A stretch of 63,901 nucleotides of DNA from positions 1 through 63,901 of the IMG/VR virus record IMGVR_UViG_3300036768_000681; one strand, given 5' to 3'. The stretch is from a virus. Positions 1-8,422 of this stretch are shown piece by piece. Numbering within the stretch: the stretch's first letter is position 1; each line of letters begins with the position of its first letter. A model generated the notes under the pieces. That model was not told the origin of the DNA. It saw nothing but the letters and a program-made list of their open reading frames with translations, and searched no databases. The translations under genes and the position numbers were made by a program.

Positions 1-17
1 ATACTTTGGAGGTTAGT

Positions 18-251
18 ATGAAAGATTTATATCAAGTGACTAAAGATTTTTTATTGCAAAAAGCAGTGCCATTCCTGACTAAATATGTTGTCAGATGGTC
101 AATAAAGTTTGTTGGTAGTGTGCTTGTATATTTAGGTTATACTCAGACGCAATATGAAGAGTTTGTATCTGGAGTAATTTTGTTTGCGGTCGGAGTTTTA
201 TGGACTTTATTCACGGATAAGGTATTAGGCAAGAAGGATACATTATCTTAA
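18..251 (+). CDS. Holin-like small membrane protein
   Basis: A 77-residue protein with two probable membrane segments (about residues 30-42 and 50-67) joined by a short polar loop, ending in a charged tail. The start is the ATG at 18, seven bases after a GGAGG site; the upstream TTG has no ribosome site. It heads a lysis cassette with coiled-coil membrane protein, endolysin and spanin-like genes, which suggests a holin that permeabilises the inner membrane. It is nearly identical to the protein at 28909-29142. The function rests on size, topology and position, not on a recognised family signature. Confidence 0.6.
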   Translation: MKDLYQVTKDFLLQKAVPFLTKYVVRWSIKFVGSVLVYLGYTQTQYEEFVSGVILFAVGVLWTLFTDKVLGKKDTLS

Positions 252-325
252 TGGATGTAATATTCCTTTTATCATTAATATTCATCTGGAGGCTTTTGAA
301 AGATGCGAAAGAAAGAACTGAATAA
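251..325 (+). CDS. 24-residue overlapping membrane peptide
   Basis: A tiny frame whose ATG overlaps the stop of the holin-like gene (TAATG) and whose end runs 23 bases into the next gene. It encodes one hydrophobic segment (residues 3-15) followed by a charged tail. The same frame with an identical predicted peptide occurs in the second cassette (29142-29216), although the DNA differs by a few silent changes. That conservation and the start-stop coupling favour real translation. A role in lysis is inferred from context only. Confidence 0.45.
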   Translation: MDVIFLLSLIFIWRLLKDAKERTE

Positions 326-653
326 AGAGCAAGTGAAAGATTGTGCTAAAGAATTACAATTGGTGTCAAAAAAAGTTGATGATGTTATTAATGAGATGAT
401 GGTATTGCGGGGCTTTGTAGAACAAAGATTTCAAGAAGTTGAGCATAAATTAATTGAGCGGACAACTATTGTTATTACAAATGGGGATAACACTCCAAAA
501 GAGATTGTGGATAGGAATAAGTTTTTTTCTGATTTATACAATAGAACAAGATATTCATTTTTTTTTCAGTCGGTATATAAGTCATTAGGAACTATTCTAA
601 CAATATTACTTATTCTTAATTTAGTATTAACAATCCTGAGCAGGATTAAATGA
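303..653 (+). CDS. Lysis-cassette coiled-coil protein with C-terminal membrane anchor
   Basis: A 116-residue protein with a charged helical first half, probably a coiled coil around residues 8-50, and a hydrophobic segment at about residues 95-112. It sits between the holin-like gene and the endolysin, overlapping the latter by ATGA. The near-copy is at 29194-29544. Topology and place suggest an auxiliary holin or lysis regulator. No family was recognised. Confidence 0.55.
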   Translation: MRKKELNKEQVKDCAKELQLVSKKVDDVINEMMVLRGFVEQRFQEVEHKLIERTTIVITNGDNTPKEIVDRNKFFSDLYNRTRYSFFFQSVYKSLGTILTILLILNLVLTILSRIK

Positions 654-1117
654 AAGGCGGGTTTGTCGAATTTGCAAAGGCAATAAGAGAACGGGAGAGT
701 TCAAATCGGTATGATATTGAGAATAAGTTTGGTTTCTTAGGTGCTTATCAATTTGGTAAAGTAAGACTACTTGACTTAGGTATTTCAATTGATGGATATG
801 GTAAGGATACACATCCAGAAAGATATAAGAAAGCAATAAAGGTTTCGAAAGAAAAATTTTTGAATACTCCTCATATGCAAGACGGAGCTTTTTTCAGGCA
901 TTGCCAAGATTTAAAACGGATAATTCTTATGCGATATAGACATTTAATCGGGAAAGAAGTTCGTGGTATAAATTTAACAATTAGTGGTATGATAGCAGGT
1001 ATACATTTGGTTGGACTTGGTGGATTTTTGAAGTGGATTTCTGGCGAAGATGTTAAGGATGGTCTTGGAACAAAAATTGAAGAGTATCTAACAAAGTTCG
1101 GAGATTACGCAATATGA
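650..1117 (+). CDS. Endolysin, lysozyme-like muramidase or transglycosylase
   Basis: A 155-residue protein. The N-terminal part has a Glu-Ser pair (Glu16-Ser17) followed by an NRYD segment and GAYQFG, the arrangement seen around the catalytic glutamate of lysozyme-fold and lytic-transglycosylase enzymes that cut peptidoglycan glycan strands. There is no signal peptide, so release would depend on the upstream holin. Start and stop overlap both neighbours by four bases (ATGA), a sign of translational coupling. The copy at 29541-30008 is about 90% identical. Lysozyme fold is confident; exact chemistry is not. Confidence 0.75.
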   Translation: MKGGFVEFAKAIRERESSNRYDIENKFGFLGAYQFGKVRLLDLGISIDGYGKDTHPERYKKAIKVSKEKFLNTPHMQDGAFFRHCQDLKRIILMRYRHLIGKEVRGINLTISGMIAGIHLVGLGGFLKWISGEDVKDGLGTKIEEYLTKFGDYAI

Positions 1118-1557
1118 AATTAAAAGATTTTGTGCTTATATTACTTATTGGAGTTGTTGCGGGATTTTTAGCATATCATATTAGCTTCAAAAAACAAGCT
1201 CAAAAGACTTATGTTCCTGTTGAAGTTCCGATTATAAAAAGAGATACTATATGGGTGGAGAAAATAAAAAAGATTACACAACCTGCCAGAATAGAAACTT
1301 TAATTACAAAAGAAAAAGATACAATTTCGATTGCGAAAACTGATACAATATTCACAGATGATAGTTTGACATTAAATATAGATTATTATTTTCCACCATT
1401 AAATAAATTTGAAATATTTTACCAATTAAAATCACCAATGATTAAGGAAGTGATAAAGGAAGTTCAGGTTGAGAGAACAAATCCTTATTTAGTTGGTGGG
1501 TTGATAGTTCAAACATTTATCATAATATTAATTCTTTTAAATTCATTATTCAAGTAA
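1114..1557 (+). CDS. Spanin-like membrane protein
   Basis: A 147-residue protein with an N-terminal membrane segment (residues 5-22), a charged periplasmic-looking middle and a second hydrophobic segment at the C terminus (about 128-146). Position directly after the endolysin matches spanins, which join inner and outer membranes in the last lysis step; anchors at both ends would fit a unimolecular type. Its counterpart at 30005-30496 shares only the N-terminal design, so similarity between the two cassettes breaks here. Confidence 0.5.
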   Translation: MKLKDFVLILLIGVVAGFLAYHISFKKQAQKTYVPVEVPIIKRDTIWVEKIKKITQPARIETLITKEKDTISIAKTDTIFTDDSLTLNIDYYFPPLNKFEIFYQLKSPMIKEVIKEVQVERTNPYLVGGLIVQTFIIILILLNSLFK

Positions 1558-1558
1558 T

Positions 1559-2395
1559 ATGGTTAAGAATATTGTTGTTATATCAGATACACATTTCGGC
1601 TGTCAGCTTGGATTGTGTCCACCAGAAGTTCAATTAGATGGTGGAGGTATTTACAAGGCTTCGAAGATCCAAATGAAATTATGGAAGATGTGGTTATATT
1701 TTTGGAATGATTGGATACCACAGGTGACGAATAATGAAGAATATGCTATTATTATAAATGGTGATGTTATAGATGGAGTTCATCACGGGTCTAAGACGCA
1801 GATTAGTCAGAATATAGCAGATCAAATTAAGATAGCTGAAGAAGTTTTAAGACCAATTATTAAGAATAGAAAGTGTGTTGCTTATTATCATATTCGTGGA
1901 ACTGAAGCGCATATTGGAAAATCTGGAGAATATGAAGAAGAATTAGCTAAGAATTTGGGTGCGATAAAATCAAAGAATGGGAACTATGCAAGGTGGGAAT
2001 TGTGGTTGACATTTGGAAAACGAAAATTGCTCTGTCATTTCACTCATCACATTTCGTCAACGAATTCAACAGCTTATGAGAGCACAGCAGTTCACAAGGA
2101 ATTGGTAGAAGCATATAATGAAGCTGGTAGGTGGAAATTAAGACCACCAGATGTTGTAGTTAGATCACATAGACATAGATTTTATTTAGTTCAAATGCCT
2201 TCCAGTAATACTAATGCAATTTCGGTTGTCACTCCTGCTTGGCAATTAAAGACACCATTTGTATATCGAGGATTGCTTGGTAGAAGTTCAACTCCACAGA
2301 TTGGTGGAATTGTAATAAAGGAAGGAAGTGAAGTTCCAGTATATATTCGTCACAAGATATGGAACATTGAACGAGAGAGTGAGGAACGGTTATGA
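1559..2395 (+). CDS. Calcineurin-like metallophosphoesterase
   Basis: A 278-residue protein with the metal-binding motifs of the calcineurin-like fold: SDTH (Asp10, His12), NGDVID near residue 67, HFTHH, and a final SHRHR. The usual GNHE is replaced by a GTEAH segment, so one metal ligand is atypical. These enzymes hydrolyse phosphodiesters, often in nucleic acids or nucleotides; the substrate here is unknown. It begins two bases after the spanin-like gene and so is probably co-transcribed with lysis genes. A different phosphoesterase occupies the equivalent place at 30599. Confidence 0.8.
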   Translation: MVKNIVVISDTHFGCQLGLCPPEVQLDGGGIYKASKIQMKLWKMWLYFWNDWIPQVTNNEEYAIIINGDVIDGVHHGSKTQISQNIADQIKIAEEVLRPIIKNRKCVAYYHIRGTEAHIGKSGEYEEELAKNLGAIKSKNGNYARWELWLTFGKRKLLCHFTHHISSTNSTAYESTAVHKELVEAYNEAGRWKLRPPDVVVRSHRHRFYLVQMPSSNTNAISVVTPAWQLKTPFVYRGLLGRSSTPQIGGIVIKEGSEVPVYIRHKIWNIERESEERL

Positions 2396-2634
2396 AAAAT
2401 TTAGAAATAAAATTTGAAGAATACATAAAAGCTCTTGAAGAAGCAAGGTATAGGAATAGAGTATTGCCGAAGGATGTTTATGATTTTGTTGAAAAAAAGT
2501 TAAAAGAAGGTAATAAAAAGTCTGTAATATTGAAATTCTTAATTGAGCAGAACATATTAAAAGTCTCAAAAGTGCATTTTATCCGAATGATTGAATATTC
2601 AAGGAAATATTATAGTCAAAAAAAAATGAGTTGA
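2392..2634 (+). CDS. Hypothetical helical protein
   Basis: An 80-residue, lysine-rich, predicted all-helical protein that overlaps the phosphoesterase stop by ATGA. It is the last gene of the first rightward operon. No family was recognised. The basic character and a possible helix-turn-helix near residues 35-60 could suit nucleic-acid binding, but this is weak. Confidence 0.5.
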   Translation: MKNLEIKFEEYIKALEEARYRNRVLPKDVYDFVEKKLKEGNKKSVILKFLIEQNILKVSKVHFIRMIEYSRKYYSQKKMS

Positions 2635-2639
2635 TGAAA

Positions 2640-2822
2640 ATCTATTGCAAAATCTATTGCAGTGTGGGTAATTTTTTGAAATTTTTAAAATTTTTGTAGT
2701 TTTGACATTTGCAGAATTGAACAATCTTTCCTTATTTTTATTTAAAAAATTGATTTATTTAAACTTTTTGATACCTCAAATATACCTGTCTTGACTGAAT
2801 TCTATTGCAATTCTATTGCAGT
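2640..2822. repeat. TCTATTGCA direct repeats beside the integrase gene
   Basis: The 9-mer TCTATTGCA occurs twice near 2640-2663 and twice again near 2799-2822, followed by a truncated TCTATTG just inside the integrase 3' end. The 135 bases between are nearly pure A/T with no gene. Directly repeated short sites next to an integrase gene are typical of arm-type or core recombinase sites, so this is the best candidate for the phage attachment region. No second copy of a longer core was found elsewhere in the window by eye. Confidence 0.45.
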
Positions 2823-3808
2823 CTATTGAATAATGCTTGATTGATTGCATCTGCCATCTTGTTCACATCAACATTAATATAATATTTCATTGTAGTTTTA
2901 AAATTATTATGGCGCATAAATTTCATTAGATAATATGGATTTAAGCCTTGCTCTGCTAATCGAGTTCCACGAGTTTTTCTTAAATCGTGAAATTTATAAT
3001 TCAATCCTAAATTCTTTAATGCCTCAATAAAGATTAAATAATAATATTTTGAACTATTATAAGGACATAAGGGCTTACTTTTATCCAATTTTGATAAAAA
3101 TTGGTATGCGTCATCTGGGATTGGAAGGTAATCGATACGATTAGCCTTTTTGTTTTTGATCGTAATAATTCTTTTTTCCAAATCAATATCATCCCAAGTA
3201 ATATAAAGAATTTCACTTCGTCTTAGTGCGAATAAGTAGATAATTTTAATGATAGAATAAATTTTGAATGATCTTTTTTTAAGGTATTCGAATATTGTTT
3301 CGAGATCATTCTCGGAAATAATATTTATTTTTGATGGTTTAATTTTTAATTTAAAAAATTTGAAATTATATTGAATGCCTTTTGATCTTAAAAATTCAAA
3401 ATATTGTTTAATTATATTAATGTAATGATTAATTGAATTATTATTATTTAATTGGTGATGTTGGATAAAATTATTAAGATGAATTTCTGAATAATATTCT
3501 ATCGGGTAATCTCCATTTAAATTAATCCATTCATTTAATATCTTATTACATCTTTTTTTTCTTTCTTCAGATTTAGGAATTAGAAATTCTTCTATATAAG
3601 TAGAGAATTTTACGACTTTTTTTGAGTTATTAGCACTTATAAAATGATTAGGAAGGAGTTTTAGTTGTTTTTTAGCTTCAAAATCTTTTAAAATTCTTTT
3701 AGCTTCATAATAATCTTTTGTTTTTGTTGAAAATGATTTGGTCCGTTGAGTAAAATTATCGTAATAATATATGTGCCAGATATTACCACGCTTATATAAA
3801 TATGCCAT
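2813..3808 (-). CDS. int: Tyrosine recombinase (phage integrase)
   Basis: A 331-residue protein. The N-terminal 60 residues resemble the arm-binding domain of phage integrases, a helical core-binding domain follows (about 75-150), then the catalytic domain with Arg near 196 (LRRSE), a KKANR strand turn, HDLRKT near 276, RHNN, and the nucleophile Tyr309 in TTMKYY. All key residues of an active recombinase are present. It would integrate and excise phage A at an attachment site, probably the adjacent repeat region. Its start lies one base after the stop of the lipoprotein gene, on the lysogeny strand. Confidence 0.93.
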   Translation of the reverse strand: MAYLYKRGNIWHIYYYDNFTQRTKSFSTKTKDYYEAKRILKDFEAKKQLKLLPNHFISANNSKKVVKFSTYIEEFLIPKSEERKKRCNKILNEWINLNGDYPIEYYSEIHLNNFIQHHQLNNNNSINHYINIIKQYFEFLRSKGIQYNFKFFKLKIKPSKINIISENDLETIFEYLKKRSFKIYSIIKIIYLFALRRSEILYITWDDIDLEKRIITIKNKKANRIDYLPIPDDAYQFLSKLDKSKPLCPYNSSKYYYLIFIEALKNLGLNYKFHDLRKTRGTRLAEQGLNPYYLMKFMRHNNFKTTMKYYINVDVNKMADAINQALFNRLQ

Positions 3809-3809
3809 C

Positions 3810-4112
3810 TTAATATTGTAAGACGATTACTCCATATTCTGCGGTTGTTTCAACTTCTCTTAATGTTGTTTCACCAAATATTGGATCTTCTTCTATCAAT
3901 TTTGCTTTCAAAAATCCATATTGAGTTCTCTTCATAAATGTTGCATAATAATGACCTTGCCAATTCGATATTCCATAAGAATAATTTCCATATCCATCAT
4001 AGGTTGAATTTTCAAGTAATCCTATCCAGTAAGTATTGGAGCTGACTTCTACTCGATGCTTAACATTGCAACCTATGAAGATTAATAATAAGAATAATAA
4101 TAATGTTTTCAT
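3810..4112 (-). CDS. Small phage lipoprotein
   Basis: A 100-residue protein with a hydrophobic signal and the lipobox FIGC, giving lipid-modified Cys15. The mature part is rich in Tyr, Gly and Thr. It lies between repressor and integrase on the lysogeny strand and overlaps the repressor stop by four bases, so it should be made in a lysogen. By analogy with other prophage lipoproteins it may block superinfection or alter the host surface; that is inference. Confidence 0.6.
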   Translation of the reverse strand: MKTLLLFLLLIFIGCNVKHRVEVSSNTYWIGLLENSTYDGYGNYSYGISNWQGHYYATFMKRTQYGFLKAKLIEEDPIFGETTLREVETTAEYGVIVLQY

Positions 4113-4741
4113 TTATCTTTATTCCTAATTTTTTCTTCTTCTTCTTTTGTAATATCTTGTAGTTTTCGTAATACTCCTATTATTGGATATATTTTATCAA
4201 TTTCATTAGGTTTAAATACTTCAGGAACTTCATATTCATTATACCAGATAAGAATTTCATTTTCGGGCAATATCTTAACTTTTCCAATTATTAAATTTTC
4301 ACTTTTCATTTTTATCAAACACAACATATTATTAATGTTTCTAATTGTTGGATCACATATAATTGTATCATTTCTTTTTATCTCTTCGAGTTTCGTATCA
4401 AAGTTAATTTTATAAAAAAATTGCTCTGGTTGTAATTGAAATAATGGCTTTTCTCTTATAAAATAATCTATCACTTCTTCTTTAATTTTTGTTTTATCAG
4501 TATAATCTTTTAGATTGCGATAGACTATTGGATCGGTATCTGCAATAATCTTAATGTTTAATCCTTGTTCTATTTTTCTAATGGTGCTTTTGCGGATATT
4601 AGTAATTGTGCCATAGATAATTCTATAAATGTTATTTGGTGATATTCCAGTAAGATTTGACAATTCATAAACGCTAAGATTAAAATCATTTAAAATTTTA
4701 AGTAGGAATTCTTTCCACCTATTTTTTTCTTCTTTCTTCAT
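4109..4741 (-). CDS. CI-like repressor with LexA-fold C-terminal domain
   Basis: A 210-residue protein. An XRE-type helix-turn-helix covers about residues 15-58 (VYELSNLTGISPNNIYRII). The C-terminal part follows the LexA/S24 pattern (NDTIICDP, a central IGKVKI strand and a final IYPIIGVLRKL strand). The usual catalytic serine segment is replaced by NFDTKLEEI and no matching lysine stands out, so self-cleavage on DNA damage is doubtful. It is divergent from the early operon and faces an operator dyad, as expected for the lysogeny repressor of phage A. Confidence 0.8.
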   Translation of the reverse strand: MKKEEKNRWKEFLLKILNDFNLSVYELSNLTGISPNNIYRIIYGTITNIRKSTIRKIEQGLNIKIIADTDPIVYRNLKDYTDKTKIKEEVIDYFIREKPLFQLQPEQFFYKINFDTKLEEIKRNDTIICDPTIRNINNMLCLIKMKSENLIIGKVKILPENEILIWYNEYEVPEVFKPNEIDKIYPIIGVLRKLQDITKEEEEKIRNKDK

Positions 4742-4797
4742 TTCGATTTCCTTTTATTCAAATTTAATATTTCTGTAAGTCTTTTTATTACAATAAT

Positions 4798-4860
4798 TTA
4801 TGACATTTAATACTTTATTATTTAGAAACACTTGACTTTTATTATAAAAAGTCATAAATA
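4798..4860 (+). promoter_or_regulatory. Early promoter of phage A with operator in its spacer
   Basis: TTGACT (4832-4837) and TAAATA (4855-4860) are spaced 17 bp apart. The spacer is filled by a near-perfect dyad, TGACTTTT (4833-4840) and AAAAGTCA (4847-4854), so a bound repressor would cover the promoter. A further half site (TTATGACATTT, 4798-4808) lies toward the repressor gene and may serve its own leftward promoter. Confidence 0.6.
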
Positions 4861-4879
4861 GTAATAAAAAAGAGTGAAA

Positions 4880-5116
4880 ATGAATAAGTTATTAACAATA
4901 AATGAAACAGCTCGCATCTTAAGATGCGGGCGTAATAAGGTAATTCAATTGATTAAAGATAATATCTTTCCTGTTGTAATTATCAATGATCGTTACTTCA
5001 TAAGACCTTCCGATGTTGAAAATTATATTAATTCACATCTTTATTTCTACACAAATATTCAAAGTCACACATTATCACACAATGTAATTATTCAAAAAAA
5101 AGAGGAGAAAGTTTAA
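4880..5116 (+). CDS. AlpA/excisionase-like helix-turn-helix protein
   Basis: A 78-residue protein. Residues 1-55 match the winged MerR/HTH_17 pattern (LTINETARILRCGRNKVIQ, then a RPSDVENYI end) typical of excisionases and AlpA-type regulators. I chose the ATG at 4880; an in-frame GTG at 4874 is possible. It is the first gene after the repressible early promoter, so it may act as excisionase or as an early regulator. Confidence 0.65.
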   Translation: MNKLLTINETARILRCGRNKVIQLIKDNIFPVVIINDRYFIRPSDVENYINSHLYFYTNIQSHTLSHNVIIQKKEEKV

Positions 5117-5542
5117 ATGAATTTGCAAAATTCACAAAAAGAACTTCAAGATTTTATTCTTGAAATATTAAGGAGAAATCATTTATCAATCGAATGGTTA
5201 GCTGATAAACTTAACTTAGATTATGATATTGTTCATTATCAGCTAAAACGAGCAAAGAATTATAGAAGTGAGTTTCATCAAAAATGCATACAATTATTTA
5301 AATCGGAAAAACTTATCAATGAAAAATATGATGATTTGAATGAGCTAAAGGATAAAGTTATACAATTGGATTATCTTATTAATGGGGGGCTTTCATTATT
5401 CGAAAGAAATCTTCAATTGTCACTTCAAGATAATTATCTCGATGAGAAAGAGAAACAAGAGTTGGAAAAGTTATTGAAAGAATTGAAGGATAGAATAGAA
5501 GATCAGATCAACAATTTCATTTTAACAATTCAACTTAAATAA
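5117..5542 (+). CDS. Putative HTH / coiled-coil early protein
   Basis: A 141-residue protein that starts immediately after the previous stop. Residues 10-45 look like a DNA-binding helix-turn-helix (SIEWLADKLNLDYDIVHYQL); the second half is a long charged helix, likely a coiled coil for dimerisation. No family was recognised. The place in the early operon suggests a regulatory role. Confidence 0.5.
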   Translation: MNLQNSQKELQDFILEILRRNHLSIEWLADKLNLDYDIVHYQLKRAKNYRSEFHQKCIQLFKSEKLINEKYDDLNELKDKVIQLDYLINGGLSLFERNLQLSLQDNYLDEKEKQELEKLLKELKDRIEDQINNFILTIQLK

Positions 5543-5553
5543 AGGGGGAAAAT

Positions 5554-5745
5554 ATGAAGAAATTAATTTGTCTTTTTTGTAAGAAACAAATTCAAATTAA
5601 TGATGAAAAACAACTGCTTGCAATAAGAGAGACTAATGAACCTAAAGTAAAAGAGGCTGGAGTTGTTCATATAGATTGTTTTAAGAATTTTTTGAAGTGG
5701 AATTCAAAAGATATCATTTTAAATCTTACGGAGGTGTTAAAATGA
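5554..5745 (+). CDS. Small zinc-finger-like protein
   Basis: A 63-residue protein with a CLFC pair near the start and HIDC near residue 45, a plausible C2-HC zinc site. A good ribosome site (AAGGGGG) precedes the ATG. The function is unknown; it sits among early genes before the replication protein. Confidence 0.5.
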   Translation: MKKLICLFCKKQIQINDEKQLLAIRETNEPKVKEAGVVHIDCFKNFLKWNSKDIILNLTEVLK

Positions 5746-6050
5746 TCAGAATATTATTTCCAAAAACTAAAGATTATCTTAATCTGCTTACCGAAAATGC
5801 TATCCTGAGAAAAAAGCTATTCAACACTTACCAAGATTATATTCAACTTAAGGAGGAAATAATGAATAATATTACTTTGATAGATATAAGACCATATAAA
5901 GAAGGGTATTATCTCCAATGTAATCATTGTGGTTATAAAGTAAAATCAAAAGTAAAATTAGAAGTAATGAAACGGGCGAATGAATTCGTGTATGACAACG
6001 GAATAATTTATTGTAATAAATGTTACTTAAGAAAGATAATTGAACAATGA
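5742..6050 (+). CDS. Zinc-ribbon protein with possible internal start
   Basis: A 102-residue protein starting at the ATG at 5742 behind a GGAGG site. The second half has a CNHC...CNKC zinc ribbon. A second in-frame ATG at 5862 has an even better site (AAGGAGG), so a 62-residue ribbon-only form may also be made. It overlaps the stop of the previous gene and the start of the primase gene by four bases each. The context suggests a replication accessory protein. Confidence 0.5.
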   Translation: MIRILFPKTKDYLNLLTENAILRKKLFNTYQDYIQLKEEIMNNITLIDIRPYKEGYYLQCNHCGYKVKSKVKLEVMKRANEFVYDNGIIYCNKCYLRKIIEQ

Positions 6051-8422
6051 ATAATAAAGATATTCTTGTTTCATTTGCGAAAAAATTTCTTTCTGTTGGA
6101 GTTAATATACTTCCAACAAGAGTGAGTGAAAAGTATCCGAAGGTTAAGTCTTGGAGTGAATTTCAAAAGAGGATGGTGCGAGATGATGAGATTGAGAACT
6201 TATTCAAAAATGGAATTGATGGAATTGGTGTAATTACTGGTGCAATATCTGGTAATCTGGAATGCATTGATATTGATAATAAGCTCGGGAATGCAGGTGA
6301 AATATTTAAATTAATACAATGGGAATTAGAAGAAATTCTTCAGAGATGTATTATCGAAAAGACACAGAATGAGGGTTATCACATATTCTATAGAGCCGAG
6401 CGGGTAGATGGCAATCAAAAGCTTGCTCAGATGAAAGATATTACTGGGACTAAGATTACTATTATTGAGACAAGAGGGGAGGGAGGTTTTGTTGTAGTTT
6501 ATCCATCACCTAATTATCAGTTACTCTGGGGTAGTTGGACCAATATTCCTTATCTAAGTGAGGATGAAAGAGAACAATTAATAACATTTTGTATATCCTT
6601 CAATGAAATTGAAAGTGAAAAAGTTGAAATTAAAATAGGGGGATTTGAAATTAAGCCTTGGGAAGAATATAATGAGAAAGGGATTGAAGATGCAAAGAGA
6701 ATTTTAAAAGAAACTGGATGGACTTATGTAAAGACTAATATACACGGAGTTGAATATTGGCGGAGACCTAATGCTAAGACTAAGGGTATAGATGCAACAT
6801 TTAGGAATAATATCTTTTATGTGTTCTCTACTAATGCATCACCATTTGAAGCAGGCAAGGGATATTCACCATTTGGAATTTTGTCCCTTTTATATTTCAA
6901 CAATAATCATAAAGCTACTATAGAATATCTTGAAAAAAATGGATATGGTAAGCGGAAAGTATATATTAATTCAAAGAAAAGAAATGATGAACACGAATTC
7001 ATTGAAGTTATTGTCAGTGGAAAGGTTCCTAAGTTAAAAGTCAATAAGAATAATTTTTTGAATTTCTTAATAAAAAATGGTTTCGGGAAAATCTATATTG
7101 GAAGTGATATTATTATTGTTAAAGTAAGTAACAATATTGTAAGTAATTATAGCGAGGCAAGAATAAAAGATTTCGTTTTTAACTACATTAAAGAAAACGA
7201 ATGGAATATTGATGGTTTTTCCAAACAGGATGCATATAATCTAATTCTGGACAAAGAAAAAGAGATCTTCTCAATATCTTTCCTTGAATTCCTTCCTACA
7301 CTTGATCTTAATTTCAAGCGTGATACAAGAGATGAAGCTTATTTCTTTTTTACTAATGTTTGGGTGCGTGCTAACGAAAGTGGATATCAAGTGGTTGATT
7401 ATAATAAGCTTGATGGTGTTGTGTGGGAAAAACAAATTATTCAAAGAGAATTTGAAAAGGTTGATTTCGAAGGTTGTGACTTTCAAAAGTTCTTAATGAA
7501 TATATGTAGATATGAGCCACCTAATGATTTCAATGCTGATAGATATTTAAGTTTGAAAACAGCAATTGGTTATCTTCTTCATACATACAAAGATCCAGCG
7601 AATGCAAAAGCAATTATCTTTGTTGATGAGGGAGAACCAACTGATACTCCAGATGAGGCAAATGGTAGATCAGGAAAGTCTTTAGTAGGAAAAGCAATTG
7701 GAAAGCTCAGGAATGAAGTCAGAATAGATGGTAGAACATTCAAGTTCGATAAGACATTCGCATTCCAGAGTATTAACTTAGATACACAACTAATTCATTT
7801 CAACGATGTTCCTAAGCGATTTGATTTTGAAAAACTTTTTGCAATTATAACTGATAGCATTACGATTGAAAAAAAGAATAGAGATGAATTCATTATTCCA
7901 TTCGAACACTCTCCTAAGGTTTTAATTTCAACAAATTATACAATTCAAGTGGATGGCACGAGTGGTAAAGATAGAAAGTTTGAAATTGAATTCTCAAATT
8001 ACTACAACATTAGACATCGACCTATTGATGATTTTGAATACCGATTTTTTGACGATTGGACTGATGAAAAATCTTACGAATGGAAAAAGTTCGACAACTT
8101 TATGATCAGCTGTTGTGTAGATTACTTCCAGAATAGATTAATGCCATATAGATTTCGAAATTTGATCAGGAAACAGGTTGCACAGGGGACATTGCCTGAG
8201 TTCTATGATTTTATGGAAAATTATGTGATTAAAGATGGAAGATTCTATTCAACATCGGATCTATTCAACGAATTCAAAAAGTTATTTCCCGAATTTGAAG
8301 AAGTAACTATAAAAAGATTCTCACAATGGATTAATAATTATTGTATTAATACTGGAATAAAATATGAAAAAATCAGGATACAAGCAGATAGAGGTTGGAG
8401 ATTCACAAATGATAATAATTAA
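6047..8422 (+). CDS. Primase-polymerase / D5-like helicase replication protein
   Basis: A 791-residue protein. The N-terminal 200 residues look like a bifunctional primase-polymerase (GIGVITG then ECIDIDN with the paired acidic residues, QNEGYHIFY, GEGGFVVVYPSP). The C-terminal third carries a superfamily-3 helicase: Walker A NGRSGKSLVGKA near residue 545, an acidic strand around LIHFNDVP, and STNY sensor. Such fusions prime and unwind phage DNA at the origin. It ends the early operon of phage A and is followed by an AT-rich repeat-bearing gap that could be the origin. Confidence 0.82.
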   Translation: MNNKDILVSFAKKFLSVGVNILPTRVSEKYPKVKSWSEFQKRMVRDDEIENLFKNGIDGIGVITGAISGNLECIDIDNKLGNAGEIFKLIQWELEEILQRCIIEKTQNEGYHIFYRAERVDGNQKLAQMKDITGTKITIIETRGEGGFVVVYPSPNYQLLWGSWTNIPYLSEDEREQLITFCISFNEIESEKVEIKIGGFEIKPWEEYNEKGIEDAKRILKETGWTYVKTNIHGVEYWRRPNAKTKGIDATFRNNIFYVFSTNASPFEAGKGYSPFGILSLLYFNNNHKATIEYLEKNGYGKRKVYINSKKRNDEHEFIEVIVSGKVPKLKVNKNNFLNFLIKNGFGKIYIGSDIIIVKVSNNIVSNYSEARIKDFVFNYIKENEWNIDGFSKQDAYNLILDKEKEIFSISFLEFLPTLDLNFKRDTRDEAYFFFTNVWVRANESGYQVVDYNKLDGVVWEKQIIQREFEKVDFEGCDFQKFLMNICRYEPPNDFNADRYLSLKTAIGYLLHTYKDPANAKAIIFVDEGEPTDTPDEANGRSGKSLVGKAIGKLRNEVRIDGRTFKFDKTFAFQSINLDTQLIHFNDVPKRFDFEKLFAIITDSITIEKKNRDEFIIPFEHSPKVLISTNYTIQVDGTSGKDRKFEIEFSNYYNIRHRPIDDFEYRFFDDWTDEKSYEWKKFDNFMISCCVDYFQNRLMPYRFRNLIRKQVAQGTLPEFYDFMENYVIKDGRFYSTSDLFNEFKKLFPEFEEVTIKRFSQWINNYCINTGIKYEKIRIQADRGWRFTNDNN

